The notes below the pieces were generated by a model. The model saw only the letters and a program-made list of their open reading frames with translations, did not search any database and was not told the DNA's origin. The translations under genes were made by a program, and so were the position numbers. From Glycomyces lechevalierae (GTDB lineage: Bacteria; Actinomycetota; Actinomycetes; Mycobacteriales; Micromonosporaceae): DNA of 64,000 bases. Of this stretch, positions 53,414-63,315 are shown piece after piece. Positions within the stretch are counted from its first letter, which is position 1, and every line of letters starts with the position of its first letter. The stretch lies in the NCBI RefSeq assembly GCF_027622945.1, contig NZ_JAPZVQ010000002.1:504637-568636 (forward strand), given 5' to 3'.

Positions 53414-53893
53414 CTAGGCGATCCGCAGCATCGCGAAGGCCGCGAAGAGGGTGATCGTGGAGGCGGCCATGAACATCCACGGCACGCCCTTGAAGCGCAG
53501 CGTCGCGAAGGCCATCATCGCCAGGACCATGCCGATCACGCCGCAGGAGATGAACGCAGGCGTGAACCAGGCGGGGCTCTCGCCGAAGACCCGGAACAGG
53601 CCCACGATCGCGGTCGCCACGCCTGCGAGGACGAGCACGAGCGCCCACGAGGCGACCCCGGCGAGCCGCCGCAGGCGGACCGCGGGCTTCTCGGGGCGCA
53701 GCGGGCCGGTGTCCTGCGCGGACGCGATGCCGCCCTGGATGCTCCCGAGCGCGGTCGTCTCCGCCCGCGGCACCGGAGTGCTCGCCCAGGCGTTGTCCCC
53801 GACCGCGTCCTGCGGCGCCGTGCCCTGCCGCGGCAGGTCCTTCGACTTGCGGATCGACGCGGAACGCAGCTTGAGCTTGCCGGCGGAACTCAT
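53414..53893 (-). CDS. Small membrane protein of unknown function
   Basis: A 159-residue protein with a polar N-terminus of about 70 residues and three helices (GVASWALVLVLAGVATAIVGLF, FISCGVIGMVLAMMAFATL, WMFMAASTITLFAAFAML). It occupies the spot held by a rhomboid-like gene in the mycobacterial cysM-murI cluster but lacks rhomboid GxSG/H motifs. Not recognised. Confidence 0.7.
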   Translation of the reverse strand: MSSAGKLKLRSASIRKSKDLPRQGTAPQDAVGDNAWASTPVPRAETTALGSIQGGIASAQDTGPLRPEKPAVRLRRLAGVASWALVLVLAGVATAIVGLFRVFGESPAWFTPAFISCGVIGMVLAMMAFATLRFKGVPWMFMAASTITLFAAFAMLRIA

Positions 53894-53975
53894 GCGGCCA
53901 GGCTAGCAAGCCACTGAGGACGCCTCAGGATCGCACCGTGGCGGTGCGGCGCAAATCGCCGAAACCGGAAACAAC

Positions 53976-54016
53976 CGAACGGCCGGGCCGCGCTTTCGCG
54001 CCTGCCCGGCCGTTCG
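53976..54016 (-). terminator. Terminator after cysM
   Basis: A 13-bp stem CGAACGGCCGGGC/GCCCGGCCGTTCG with a 15-base loop, 16 bases past the cysM stop on the minus strand. Confidence 0.72.
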
Positions 54017-54031
54017 CCGTCGTCGTCTTCG

Positions 54032-55000
<969 letters not shown>

Positions 55001-55279
55001 CTACATGCCGCCCGCGACGGCGGGGAGGATGGTCACCTGGTCGCCGTCGGCGAGCGCCGCGTCGAGGCCGCCGATGAACCGCACGTCCTCGTCGTTGATG
55101 TACACGTTCACGAAGCGGTGCAGCGTGCCCTCGTCGGTGACGACGCGGCCCTTGAGGCCGGCGTGCTGCGCGTCGAGGCTGTCGAACAGCTTCGCGAGCG
55201 AGTCGCCCTCACCGGTGACGAGCTTCTGGCCGCCGGTGTGGGTGCGGAGGATGGTCGGGATGCGGACCTGAACGGACAT
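55001..55279 (-). CDS. cysO: CysO sulfur-carrier protein (ThiS/MoaD fold)
   Basis: A 92-residue ubiquitin-like sulfur carrier: VQVRIPTILRTHTGGQKLV at the start, VNVYINDEDVRFIGGL in the middle and ILPAVAGGM at the end. The diglycine that is thiocarboxylated is followed by one extra methionine, so C-terminal trimming would be needed. Transfers sulfide to CysM; the cysteine adduct is cleaved by Mec. ATG 55279 follows GGAAAT. Confidence 0.92.
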   Translation of the reverse strand: MSVQVRIPTILRTHTGGQKLVTGEGDSLAKLFDSLDAQHAGLKGRVVTDEGTLHRFVNVYINDEDVRFIGGLDAALADGDQVTILPAVAGGM

Positions 55280-55383
55280 GATGGATTTCCTTCGATTCTC
55301 TGAACAGCCCGACAGGGGCCGTCGATGTGCTTGAAGCGCAGCGGGAACTGCATGGCGAACGCCGGGCCGGGCCCGGCGGGAAC

Positions 55384-55866
55384 TCAGGAACAGTCGTAGA
55401 CCGTCGAGTCGGGGGTGTGCGCGAACTTGTAGCTCTGCACGGCCTCGGGCGCACCGGTGACCTCGATGGGCTCCTCGGTGATCACCTCGTCCGCGATGCG
55501 GAACGCCCGGACCTCGGCCACGTCCGGGTCCTTCGTCGTCACCAGCACGTAGTGCGCGCCCGGCAGCCCGAGCTGCGAAGCGATCCCCGCGTCCGAGCGC
55601 GAGGGGTAGGCCTCGGTGTGGGTGTGCGAGTGGTACGCCACGACGACTTCCTCGTCGTTGTCCCACATCTGGTCGTAGACCTGCTTCCACTCCTCCGAGT
55701 CGAACTCGTAGAAGGTCGTGGAGCGGGCAGCGTTGATCATCGGGATGTGCCTCTTCGGCTCTCCCGTGCCCTCGGGGCCCGCGATGAGGCCGCACGCCTC
55801 GTCGGGGTGGTCAGCCCGGGCGTGCGCGACCATCGCCTCGACCAGTTCATGCGCGATCCGCAACAC
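55384..55866 (-). CDS. mec: Mec family JAMM/MPN metalloprotease
   Basis: A 160-residue JAMM protease that releases cysteine from CysO. Motifs: HPDEACGLIAGP (upstream glutamate region) and HSHTHTEAYPSRSD (H-x-H-x7-S-x2-D zinc site). GTG 55866 sits seven bases after a leftward TACGCT -10 (55879-55874), which fixes the start; an in-frame start at 56058 is far upstream and overlaps pncB. Ends 104 bases before cysO. Confidence 0.9.
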   Translation of the reverse strand: MLRIAHELVEAMVAHARADHPDEACGLIAGPEGTGEPKRHIPMINAARSTTFYEFDSEEWKQVYDQMWDNDEEVVVAYHSHTHTEAYPSRSDAGIASQLGLPGAHYVLVTTKDPDVAEVRAFRIADEVITEEPIEVTGAPEAVQSYKFAHTPDSTVYDCS

Positions 55867-55873
55867 GCAAGCA

Positions 55874-55879
55874 AGCGTA
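55874..55879 (-). promoter_or_regulatory. -10 box TACGCT of mec
   Basis: TACGCT on the minus strand, seven bases before the GTG; leaderless pattern. Confidence 0.5.
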
Positions 55880-56010
55880 CACGCGGCGCGATGAGGCCAG
55901 AAGGCCTCGCTCAGAGCGTGAGACAAGCCCCTCCACCTGGGAACTGAGGGAATAAACGGACGGCTGTGAACACCGCTCGCGCACGGGGCGCGGGCGCCTT
56001 GCAGGTGCAT

Positions 56011-56016
56011 TACGCT
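56011..56016 (+). promoter_or_regulatory. -10 box TACGCT of pncB
   Basis: TACGCT ends seven bases before ATG 56024, identical to the hexamer of the divergent mec gene. Confidence 0.52.
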
Positions 56017-56023
56017 CACCCCT

Positions 56024-57319
56024 ATGTCCGTCACGCTGCCGCGCACGCCCCTGTACACCGACCACTACGAGTACACGATGCTCGAAGCGGCCCTCCGCGA
56101 CGGGACCGCCGAGCTGCCGTGCGTCTTCGAGGTCTTCGGCCGCCGCCTCCCCACCGGCCGCCGCTACGGCGTCGTCGCCGGCATCGGCCGCCTCTCCGAG
56201 GCCATCGAGCGGTTCCGGTTCGAGGACGCCGACCTGGAGGACCTCACCTCGCGCGGCGTCGTCAAGCAGTCCACCGCCGAATGGCTCGCCGACTACCGCT
56301 TCAAGGGCGACATCGACGTGTACGCCGAAGGGGAGCTGTACTTCCCCGGCTCGCCGATCGTCACCGTCTCCGGGACGTTCGCCGAGTGCGTCCTGCTCGA
56401 GACGCTGACCCTCTCGATCCTCAACCACGACAGCGCGATCGCCAGCGCCGCCGCCCGGATGGTCACGGCCGCGCGCGGCCGCCCGATCCTGGAGATGGGC
56501 TCGCGCCGCACGCACGAGGCCGCGGCGATCGCCGCCTCGCGGGCGGCGTACCTCGCGGGGTTCGTGGCCACGTCGAACCTGGAGGCCGGGCGCCGCTACG
56601 GGGTGCCGACCTCGGGGACGAGCGCGCACGCGTTCACGCTGCTGCACAAGTCCGAGATCGAGGCGTTCCGCGCGCAGGTCGACGCGTTCGGCACGGACAC
56701 GACGCTGCTGGTGGACACGTACGACATCACGCAGGGCATCCGGAACGCGATCGAGGCGGCCGGTCCGCGGCTGCGGGCGATCCGCATCGACTCCGGCGAT
56801 CTCGATGTGATGGCCACGGGCGCAAGGGAACTGCTCGACGAGCTCGGGGCGCACGACACCAAGATCGTCGTTTCCGGGGACTTGGACGAGTTCTCGATCG
56901 CGGCGCTGGCGGCGGCCCCTGTGGACATCTACGGGGCGGGCACTGCGGTCGTCGTGGGGTCGGGCGCGCCGACGGCGCAGCTCGTCTACAAACTGGTCGA
57001 AGTGGAGGGTCGACCGGTCGCGAAGCGCTCGGAGCACAAGGGCACCAATGGAGGCCGCAAGATCGCGGTGCGCCGCCACAAGCCGACGGGTACGGCTACC
57101 GAGGAAGTGGTGGTCTCGCAAGGGGAACCGGAATCGCAGCCGGGCGACCGGCTGCTGCAGGTGCCGCTGTTCCAGGGCGGGGAGCTGGTTCAGCAGCCGT
57201 CGCTCGAGGAATCGCGGGAACTGCTGCGCCAGCGGCTCATCTCGATCCCTTGGGAGGGGCTGAAACTCTCCCCCGGCGATCCGGCGATTCCCGTGGTGCA
57301 GCTGCACGGGGGCGAATAG
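56024..57319 (+). CDS. pncB: Nicotinate phosphoribosyltransferase
   Basis: A 431-residue enzyme salvaging nicotinate to NaMN for NAD. Motifs: LYTDHYEYTMLEAAL, FEVFGRRLPTGRRYGVVAG, EMGSRRTHEAAAIAASRAAYLAG (phosphohistidine region), GTSAHAFTLL, IRIDSGDL and YGAGTAVVVGS with KRSEHKGTNGG. Close to the mec-cysO-cysM-murI cluster, as pncB1 is in M. tuberculosis. Confidence 0.95.
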   Translation: MSVTLPRTPLYTDHYEYTMLEAALRDGTAELPCVFEVFGRRLPTGRRYGVVAGIGRLSEAIERFRFEDADLEDLTSRGVVKQSTAEWLADYRFKGDIDVYAEGELYFPGSPIVTVSGTFAECVLLETLTLSILNHDSAIASAAARMVTAARGRPILEMGSRRTHEAAAIAASRAAYLAGFVATSNLEAGRRYGVPTSGTSAHAFTLLHKSEIEAFRAQVDAFGTDTTLLVDTYDITQGIRNAIEAAGPRLRAIRIDSGDLDVMATGARELLDELGAHDTKIVVSGDLDEFSIAALAAAPVDIYGAGTAVVVGSGAPTAQLVYKLVEVEGRPVAKRSEHKGTNGGRKIAVRRHKPTGTATEEVVVSQGEPESQPGDRLLQVPLFQGGELVQQPSLEESRELLRQRLISIPWEGLKLSPGDPAIPVVQLHGGE

Positions 57320-57417
57320 CGGCGGCGCTTTCGGGATACGATGCGAAGGCCCCTGTCCGCGTTCCCACCCCCGTGCCTTCGTAAGACCTGCGATCCTCCC
57401 CGAAAGGAACCGCCCCA

Positions 57418-58194
57418 ATGGTGTTCAGCAAGCTCAAGGCCATTCTCGGTAGTGGCATCCAAGTCGACACGCTCCTGCATGAGAAGCACGTCGTCCCCGG
57501 CGGTGTCCTCAAGGGCGAGGTGCGGATCTCCGGCGCCGAAGTGGACGCCGCGGTGGAGAGCGTCGAGATCGAGTTCACCGCCCTGGTCGAGGACGACTCC
57601 AAGGGCGAGGACGCGGCCGGCGTCGTGCACGACTACTTCAAGACCGAGATCTCGGGCAAGTTCGACCTCGCGAAGGGCACCGCCCACCCGATCGCGTTCG
57701 AGGTGCAGGTGCCTTGGGAGACGCCGTTCAACAACGTCGAGGAGCGCCCGCTGGTGGGCGGCATGAAGCTCGGCGTCTCGACGCACCTGTCGCTGGACCA
57801 GGCCCTGGACAAGGGCGATCTGGACTGGCTGACGGTGGAGGCGCTGCCGGTGCACAAGGCGGTCTGGGAGGCGCTGGAGGCCTTGGGCTTCGCGTTCCAG
57901 GAGACCGACCTCGAGCTGGGCACGATCCAGGGCTCGACCGTGCCGTTCTACCAGGAGGTCGAGTTCTGGGCGACCGAGGGCGAGTTCCACGGCCGGGTGC
58001 GCGAGCTGGAGGTCGTGTTCGTGGTCGGCGAGGCGAACACGGACGTGGTGTTCGCCGCTGACAACTCGGCGGAGCTCCTGGCGCCTGACCTGAACTCGAC
58101 GATCCGCTTCTCGCTGCCGACGGCGGCGCCGGGCGATGTGACCGAGACGGTGAAGGCCCAGTTGACGCAGTTGCTGGCGCAGAAGGGCGCGTAA
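57418..58194 (+). CDS. spo0M: Sporulation-control protein Spo0M family
   Basis: A 258-residue arrestin-like protein: MVFSKLKAILGSGIQVDTLLHEKHVVPGGVLKGEVRISG at the N-terminus and FAFQETDLELGTIQG plus PFYQEVEFWA in the C-terminal domain match Spo0M. In Bacillus it affects sporulation and cytokinesis; in actinomycetes the role is unclear. ATG 57418 follows GAAAGGA. Ends at a hairpin. Confidence 0.9.
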   Translation: MVFSKLKAILGSGIQVDTLLHEKHVVPGGVLKGEVRISGAEVDAAVESVEIEFTALVEDDSKGEDAAGVVHDYFKTEISGKFDLAKGTAHPIAFEVQVPWETPFNNVEERPLVGGMKLGVSTHLSLDQALDKGDLDWLTVEALPVHKAVWEALEALGFAFQETDLELGTIQGSTVPFYQEVEFWATEGEFHGRVRELEVVFVVGEANTDVVFAADNSAELLAPDLNSTIRFSLPTAAPGDVTETVKAQLTQLLAQKGA

Positions 58195-58213
58195 GCGCAG
58201 GTAGTAACGCTTG

Positions 58214-58247
58214 AGGGCGGTTCCGCGAGTCATCGCGGGGCCGCCCT
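58214..58247 (+). terminator. Terminator after spo0M
   Basis: AGGGCGG (58214-58220) pairs with CCGCCCT (58241-58247) around an inner CCGCG/CGCGG stem, followed by TTC. Confidence 0.7.
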
Positions 58248-58297
58248 TCGTCATGCCCGGGGAAGAAATCCGGGGACCGGGCTTGCGCATGTTCTAC

Positions 58298-58322
58298 GTA
58301 TACGTATAGTCTATACGTATAC
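58298..58322. promoter_or_regulatory. 25-bp palindromic operator before the EXLDI gene
   Basis: GTATACGTATAG (58298-58309), one T, then the exact complement CTATACGTATAC (58311-58322). AT-rich in a GC-rich setting and 37 bases before the ATG at 58359, so an operator at the promoter of the EXLDI gene. Confidence 0.75.
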
Positions 58323-58358
58323 CAAGGACAACCCCTGGAAGGAGGTTAAGATGCCGTC

Positions 58359-58877
58359 ATGCCCAACAAGACGATCTACGTCGCCGACAAGGACCTGCCC
58401 CTCTACACCCGAGCGCAGGAACTCGCGGGAGGCAACCTCTCCAAGGCGATCTCGACGGCGCTCAAGCGCTACGTCGACGCCGAGGAGGGCCGCCTCGAGG
58501 GCTACGAGGAGATCACCGTCCCGGTCGGCCCCGGCAGCGGCCGCAAGCGGCAGCGCCAGCGCTTCACCGGCGTCAAGCTCGGCGAATGGGTCCGCTCGAA
58601 CGAGAAGAAGGCGGAGATCTACCGCGTCTACCGCTCGCGCTCGGGCAAGTTCGTCATCCACGTCGAGAAGACGCCCGACTTCGTGCACGAGACGAACGAG
58701 ACCGGCTGGCGCAAGCTCCTCGGCTTCGGTGAGCAGAGCTACGCCATGAACTACGGGGACGCCTCGCTCGAAGTGGTCGACACGCTCGACGAGCTGAAGG
58801 CCAAGATCCCCGCCGAGCTGTACCAGATGGTCGCCGCCACGGCGGAAGCGCCGCCGGTGCAGGACCTCGACATCTAG
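58359..58877 (+). CDS. EXLDI family protein
   Basis: A 172-residue protein. The N-terminus MPNKTIYVADKDLPLYTRAQELAGGNLSKAISTALKRYVD looks like a ribbon-helix-helix-type element. The body (about 50-150) is a beta-rich domain with KFVIHVEKTPDF, and the end PPVQDLDI is a variant of the EXLDI C-terminal signature. Family members sit beside daunorubicin-type exporters; function undetermined. The strong ribosome site AAGGAGGT (58339-58346) is spaced 12 bases from this ATG and only 4 from an out-of-frame ATG at 58351. Confidence 0.8.
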   Translation: MPNKTIYVADKDLPLYTRAQELAGGNLSKAISTALKRYVDAEEGRLEGYEEITVPVGPGSGRKRQRQRFTGVKLGEWVRSNEKKAEIYRVYRSRSGKFVIHVEKTPDFVHETNETGWRKLLGFGEQSYAMNYGDASLEVVDTLDELKAKIPAELYQMVAATAEAPPVQDLDI

Positions 58878-59240
58878 CACGCCCACTCCCCCTGCGCCGC
58901 AGGCGCACTCGAAGACGCCACTGACGGCCCCGGGCCCGGCCCGGTAGCCGAACGCGCCCTCCGCACCGCGCAGCACCGCACAACACCGCCGCCGTGGCGG
59001 AGCCCTGCCCACTCACTGTCCAAATTGGACTTTCCATGCCGAGAGACATCGAGGTGAAACCGTGTTCGACCTGGGAATGGTGCTCACGCTCTACCCACCG
59101 CCGCACCGGCTTTCACCGGACCTGACGCCGCGTCAGGTCGATGTCAGCGCCGTGTCAGCGGCCCCGGCCAGAGTACTCACATGCCCGGCGACGGAAACCG
59201 AACCGGAACCAGCCAAGCCCGAGATCCTAAGCGAGGAACG
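58878..59240 (+). promoter_or_regulatory. Intergenic region before the exporter genes
   Basis: About 363 bases. A 13-bp palindrome GTCCAA-A-TTGGAC lies at 59018-59030. A possible 60-codon ORF (GTG 59062 to TGA 59244, with site GAGGTGAAACC) ends in a four-base overlap with the ATPase start. No recognised domain in that peptide. Confidence 0.4.

Positions 59241-59244
<4 letters not shown>
59062..59244 (+). CDS. Possible short leader ORF coupled to the exporter ATPase
   Basis: A 60-codon frame beginning at GTG 59062, seven bases after GAGGTGA, and ending TGA 59244 so that its stop overlaps the ATG of the ABC ATPase at 59241. The product (FDLGMVLTLYPPPHRLSPDL...) has no known domain and a weak coding bias. 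Could be a translational leader or chance. Confidence 0.25.
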
Positions 59245-60188
<944 letters not shown>

Positions 60189-60230
60189 CCCGCCCCCGAA
60201 CCGCTTCCAGCCCTTTCAAGGAGAACTCCG

Positions 60231-61016
60231 ATGAGCACCATCGCCCACACCTTCGCCGACACGTCCACCATGCTCCGCCGCCAGCTCAAGCACATGCTCC
60301 GCTACCCGTCCCTGACGGTGATGCTCGTGGGCATGCCGGTGGTCTTCCTCCTCCTGTTCGTCTACGTCTTCGGCGGCACCATCGGCGACGGTCTCGGCGG
60401 CCCGACCGGCGGCCGCGAGGCGTACCTGACCTACCTGACGCCCGGCATGATGCTCATGGCGATCGTCGCGGCGGTGCAGGGCACGGCCATCAGCGTCGCC
60501 ATGGACATGACCGAGGGCATCATCGACCGGTTCCGCACCATGTCGATCGCCCGGGTCTCGGTCCTGACCGGGCACGTGATCGCCTCGGTGATCCAGTCGT
60601 TCCTGTGCATCGCCGTGACGCTGGGCGTCGCGATCGCCATCGGCTTCCGCCCCGACGCGGACCCGCTCGGCTGGGTCGGCCTCGCCGGCGTGCTGGTGCT
60701 GATCTCCTTCGGCCTCACCTGGCTCACCGTCGGACTCGGCATGGCCGCCAAGACCGTCGAAGAGGCGTCCAACACCCCGATGCCGCTGATGCTCCTGCCG
60801 TTCCTCGGCTCCGCGTTCGTGCCCACCGAGTCCATGCCGACCGCCGTGCAGTACTTCGCCGACTACCAGCCCTTCACCCCGTTCATCGAGGTCGTCCGGG
60901 CGCTCCTGTTCGGCAAGGCGGTCGACGGCACGGACCTGGTCCTCACCATCGCGTGGTCGCTGGCCTTCGCGCTGCTGGGCTACGTGATCTCGAAGAAGAA
61001 GTTCAACAAGCGCTAA
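60231..61016 (+). CDS. ABC-2 type drug exporter permease (DrrB-like)
   Basis: A 261-residue permease with six helices: SLTVMLVGMPVVFLLLFVYVFGG, YLTPGMMLMAIVAAVQGTAISVA, the amphipathic MTEGIIDRFRTMSIARVSVLTGHV coupling loop, and later helices. The EGxxDRFRTMPIAR-like loop is typical of DrrB. With the ATPase it likely expels a hydrophobic compound. Ends at the unusual inverted-repeat patch. Confidence 0.92.
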   Translation: MSTIAHTFADTSTMLRRQLKHMLRYPSLTVMLVGMPVVFLLLFVYVFGGTIGDGLGGPTGGREAYLTYLTPGMMLMAIVAAVQGTAISVAMDMTEGIIDRFRTMSIARVSVLTGHVIASVIQSFLCIAVTLGVAIAIGFRPDADPLGWVGLAGVLVLISFGLTWLTVGLGMAAKTVEEASNTPMPLMLLPFLGSAFVPTESMPTAVQYFADYQPFTPFIEVVRALLFGKAVDGTDLVLTIAWSLAFALLGYVISKKKFNKR

Positions 61017-61051
61017 GCGCCGCAAGCACAACACCAGGAAACCCACCCAGA

Positions 61052-61203
61052 AAGAGGGCGGGGCGCGGGGGGGGGCCCCCCCCCTAAGGGGGCCCGGGCG
61101 AGGGCACACATATTATTTATATATAAAGTAAAAAGCCCCCCACCCACAACCCCCGCAACCCCCCCCCTAACGCGGGGGGGCCGGTGGCGCGCCCCGCCCT
61201 CTT
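61052..61203. repeat. 16-bp inverted repeat enclosing a homopolymer and AT-rich patch
   Basis: AAGAGGGCGGGGCGCG (61052-61067) and its exact complement (61188-61203) flank 120 bases of low-complexity sequence. This holds nine G then nine C (61067-61084), a run of A/T (61107-61134) and further C and G runs. The arms alone would make a strong terminator after the permease gene; the insert looks alien and may be an assembly artefact. Confidence 0.8.
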
Positions 61204-61224
61204 CGGGTTCCCGGGACTTGCGAA

Positions 61225-61253
61225 GAGATTATCTTAATGATTAAGCTAATCTC
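61225..61253. promoter_or_regulatory. 29-bp MarR-type operator abutting the FAD-monooxygenase start
   Basis: GAGATTA (61225-61231) and TAATCTC (61247-61253) with inner TTAAT/ATTAA (61234-61238 / 61240-61244) form a near-perfect palindrome that ends at the base before ATG 61254. TAAGCT (61242-61247) inside it is a plausible -10 box six bases before the start. Confidence 0.75.
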
Positions 61254-62516
61254 ATGACGAGCACGAACCTGAACCACACCAGCGCCTCCGTGGCGATCGT
61301 CGGCGCGGGCCTCTCGGGACTGTGCCTGGCGCAGTACCTGCGGCGCAACGGCATCGACGCACAGGTCTACGAACGCGACGCCGCCCCGTTCGCGCGGCGG
61401 CAGGGCTACCGGATCACCGTCGACGCCGACGGCCTCGGCGCGCTCCGCGCCAGCCTCCCGGCGGACCTGTACGACCTCGCCGTGGCCGTCGCCGGCCGCT
61501 CCGGCGGGTACTTCCGGTTCATGAACCAGCGACTGCGCGAGGCCTTCAAGCTCAGCTTCGAGGAGACCGAGGACGGCGAGCGCCAGATGGACCGCCAGGT
61601 CCTGCGCTCGGTCCTCCTCAGCGGGCTCGAGGACCGGGTCCACTACGGCCGCAAGGCGACCGCCATCGAGACCGAGAACGATGCGAACCGGCTGCGGTTC
61701 GAGGACGGCACCTCGGTGACCGCCCGGGTCGTGATCGCCGCCGACGGCATCGGCTCGGCCCTGCGCGACCAGATCCTCCCCGGCGGCGGCCCCGAGGACA
61801 CCGGCATGGCCGGGATCTACGGGCGCACCCCGCTCGTGCAGGACGACGAACGGGTCCTCCCGGCCGAGCTCGACCGCAGCGGCGTGCTCGCCCTCGGCGA
61901 CGCCCCCGGCCGCGCGGTGTTCTTCACCACCATGGCATTCGGGCAGCACCCGAAGACCGCCTTCGCCGGGCGCGACATGCCCGCCCTCGACATCGACGAC
62001 TACGTGATGTGGGGCGTGGTCATGCCGCAGGCCGACATCCCGGCCGGGACCGCCTGGAACGACGCGCCCGCCTTGCAGCGCCTCGCGCGCGACGCCGCCG
62101 CCAAGTACCACCCGGTCGTTCGCCGCCTCATCGCCAACGCCGATCCCGAGGCGACCATGCTCAGCCGCTTCGCGGTCGGCCGCCGCCCCGGGCCGTGGGC
62201 GGTCCCGAACGCCGCCGTGATGGGCGACGCCGTGCACGCCATGCCGCCGTTCGGCGCCCACGGCGGCAACACCGCCCTGCGGGACGCGGCCCTCCTCGGC
62301 GCTAAGCTGGTGGCCGCCTTCGCCGCAGGAGGATCGACCGGCGCGGTCGGCGACGCGCTCGCCGCCTACCGCGAAGAGATGATCCCGTACGCGTTCAAGG
62401 CCGTCGACACGGCCGAAGGCATGATGCGACGCCTGACCGGCAGCAAGGGGGTGCAGAAATGGGTGATGCTGAGACTGCTGCCGAGCCTGCACCGCCCGGT
62501 GGTCCCAGCGGCGTGA
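61254..62516 (+). CDS. FAD-dependent monooxygenase
   Basis: A 420-residue flavoprotein hydroxylase (PHBH fold). VAIVGAGLSGLCLAQYLRRNGIDAQVYERD is the FAD dinucleotide motif; VVIAADGIGSALR is the DG motif; NAAVMGDAVHAMPPFGAHGGNTALRDAALLGAKL the second FAD (GD) motif. Such enzymes hydroxylate aromatic or polyketide compounds and can inactivate drugs. ATG 61254 is right after the operator. Overlaps the MarR gene by four bases. Confidence 0.92.
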   Translation: MTSTNLNHTSASVAIVGAGLSGLCLAQYLRRNGIDAQVYERDAAPFARRQGYRITVDADGLGALRASLPADLYDLAVAVAGRSGGYFRFMNQRLREAFKLSFEETEDGERQMDRQVLRSVLLSGLEDRVHYGRKATAIETENDANRLRFEDGTSVTARVVIAADGIGSALRDQILPGGGPEDTGMAGIYGRTPLVQDDERVLPAELDRSGVLALGDAPGRAVFFTTMAFGQHPKTAFAGRDMPALDIDDYVMWGVVMPQADIPAGTAWNDAPALQRLARDAAAKYHPVVRRLIANADPEATMLSRFAVGRRPGPWAVPNAAVMGDAVHAMPPFGAHGGNTALRDAALLGAKLVAAFAAGGSTGAVGDALAAYREEMIPYAFKAVDTAEGMMRRLTGSKGVQKWVMLRLLPSLHRPVVPAA

Positions 62517-62965
62517 ACCCCGGCGAGACCGCGGTGGAACGGTTCTTCGCGAGCGGACGCGCCGAGTCGCGCCTCTCGCTGATGTTCCGCACCGCGGTCG
62601 CGGGCAAACTCGGGCTCACGGTCACCGACATGGAATGCCTCGACTTCCTCATGGAGCGCGGCTCGGCCACGGCCGGGCAGCTCGCCGAGCAGACCGGGCT
62701 CACGACCGGCGCGATCACCAGCATGATCCGGCGCCTCCAGAACGCGGGATACCTGCGGGCCGAACGCGACCCGCAGGACCGGCGCAAGGTCATCGTGACC
62801 CCCGATCCCGAAGCGCTGCAACGGGGTGCGGCCCTGTACGCGCCGTTCGGCGAGCAGGTCGCCGAGCTGGTCGGCGCGTACAGCGAGGACGAACTGGACT
62901 TCCTCGCCCGCCATCAGCGGGCCATGGGCGAGATCTACCTGGCCCAGCTCGAACGACTCCGCTGA
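62513..62965 (+). CDS. MarR family transcriptional regulator
   Basis: A 150-residue MarR protein. Winged helix: LGLTVTDMECLDFLMERGSATAGQLAEQTGLTTGAITSMIRRLQNAGYLRAERDPQDRRKVIVTP. GTG 62513 overlaps the monooxygenase stop (GTGA), implying coupling; ATG 62459 is an in-frame alternative within the upstream gene. Probably represses the operator at 61225-61253, making a compound-inducible monooxygenase-MarR operon. Confidence 0.88.
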   Translation: MNPGETAVERFFASGRAESRLSLMFRTAVAGKLGLTVTDMECLDFLMERGSATAGQLAEQTGLTTGAITSMIRRLQNAGYLRAERDPQDRRKVIVTPDPEALQRGAALYAPFGEQVAELVGAYSEDELDFLARHQRAMGEIYLAQLERLR

Positions 62966-63315
62966 AGTCACGGCCCGGTGGTCGCGCTGGGCGCCGTGTT
63001 TGAGCGTGGGGCGCGCTCTGCGGCTTGCCGCGCCGTGTCTATTGAGGTTAGAGCGGGCAGCGACAAAGAGGTCTGAGGGCGGGTGGGTGTGCCCAGCGGC
63101 TGACAGGCAGCGCCGGGGCGCGGGCCGACTCTCTCCTGGTTTGCAGTGTGCCCCAAGGAGGTTGGGGGTGCAGGTAGGGCGGGCATTGATAGTCCTCTAT
63201 GGAATGTTCACTCTATCGGGTGATGACACCATGACGCAGGCATGTCATCATTGAAGTACGAACAAGGAAGCGAAAACAGGCAGATCATTCGAGAACAGGT
63301 GAGGAGGCGAGACCC
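62966..63315 (+). promoter_or_regulatory. 350-base intergenic region with inverted repeat before the DUF222 gene
   Basis: No gene seen. TGATGACA (63221-63228) and TGTCATCA (63243-63250) form an 8-bp inverted repeat with a 14-base gap; the surrounding sequence from 63181 is lower in GC. Site GAGGAGG precedes ATG 63316. Confidence 0.45.
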
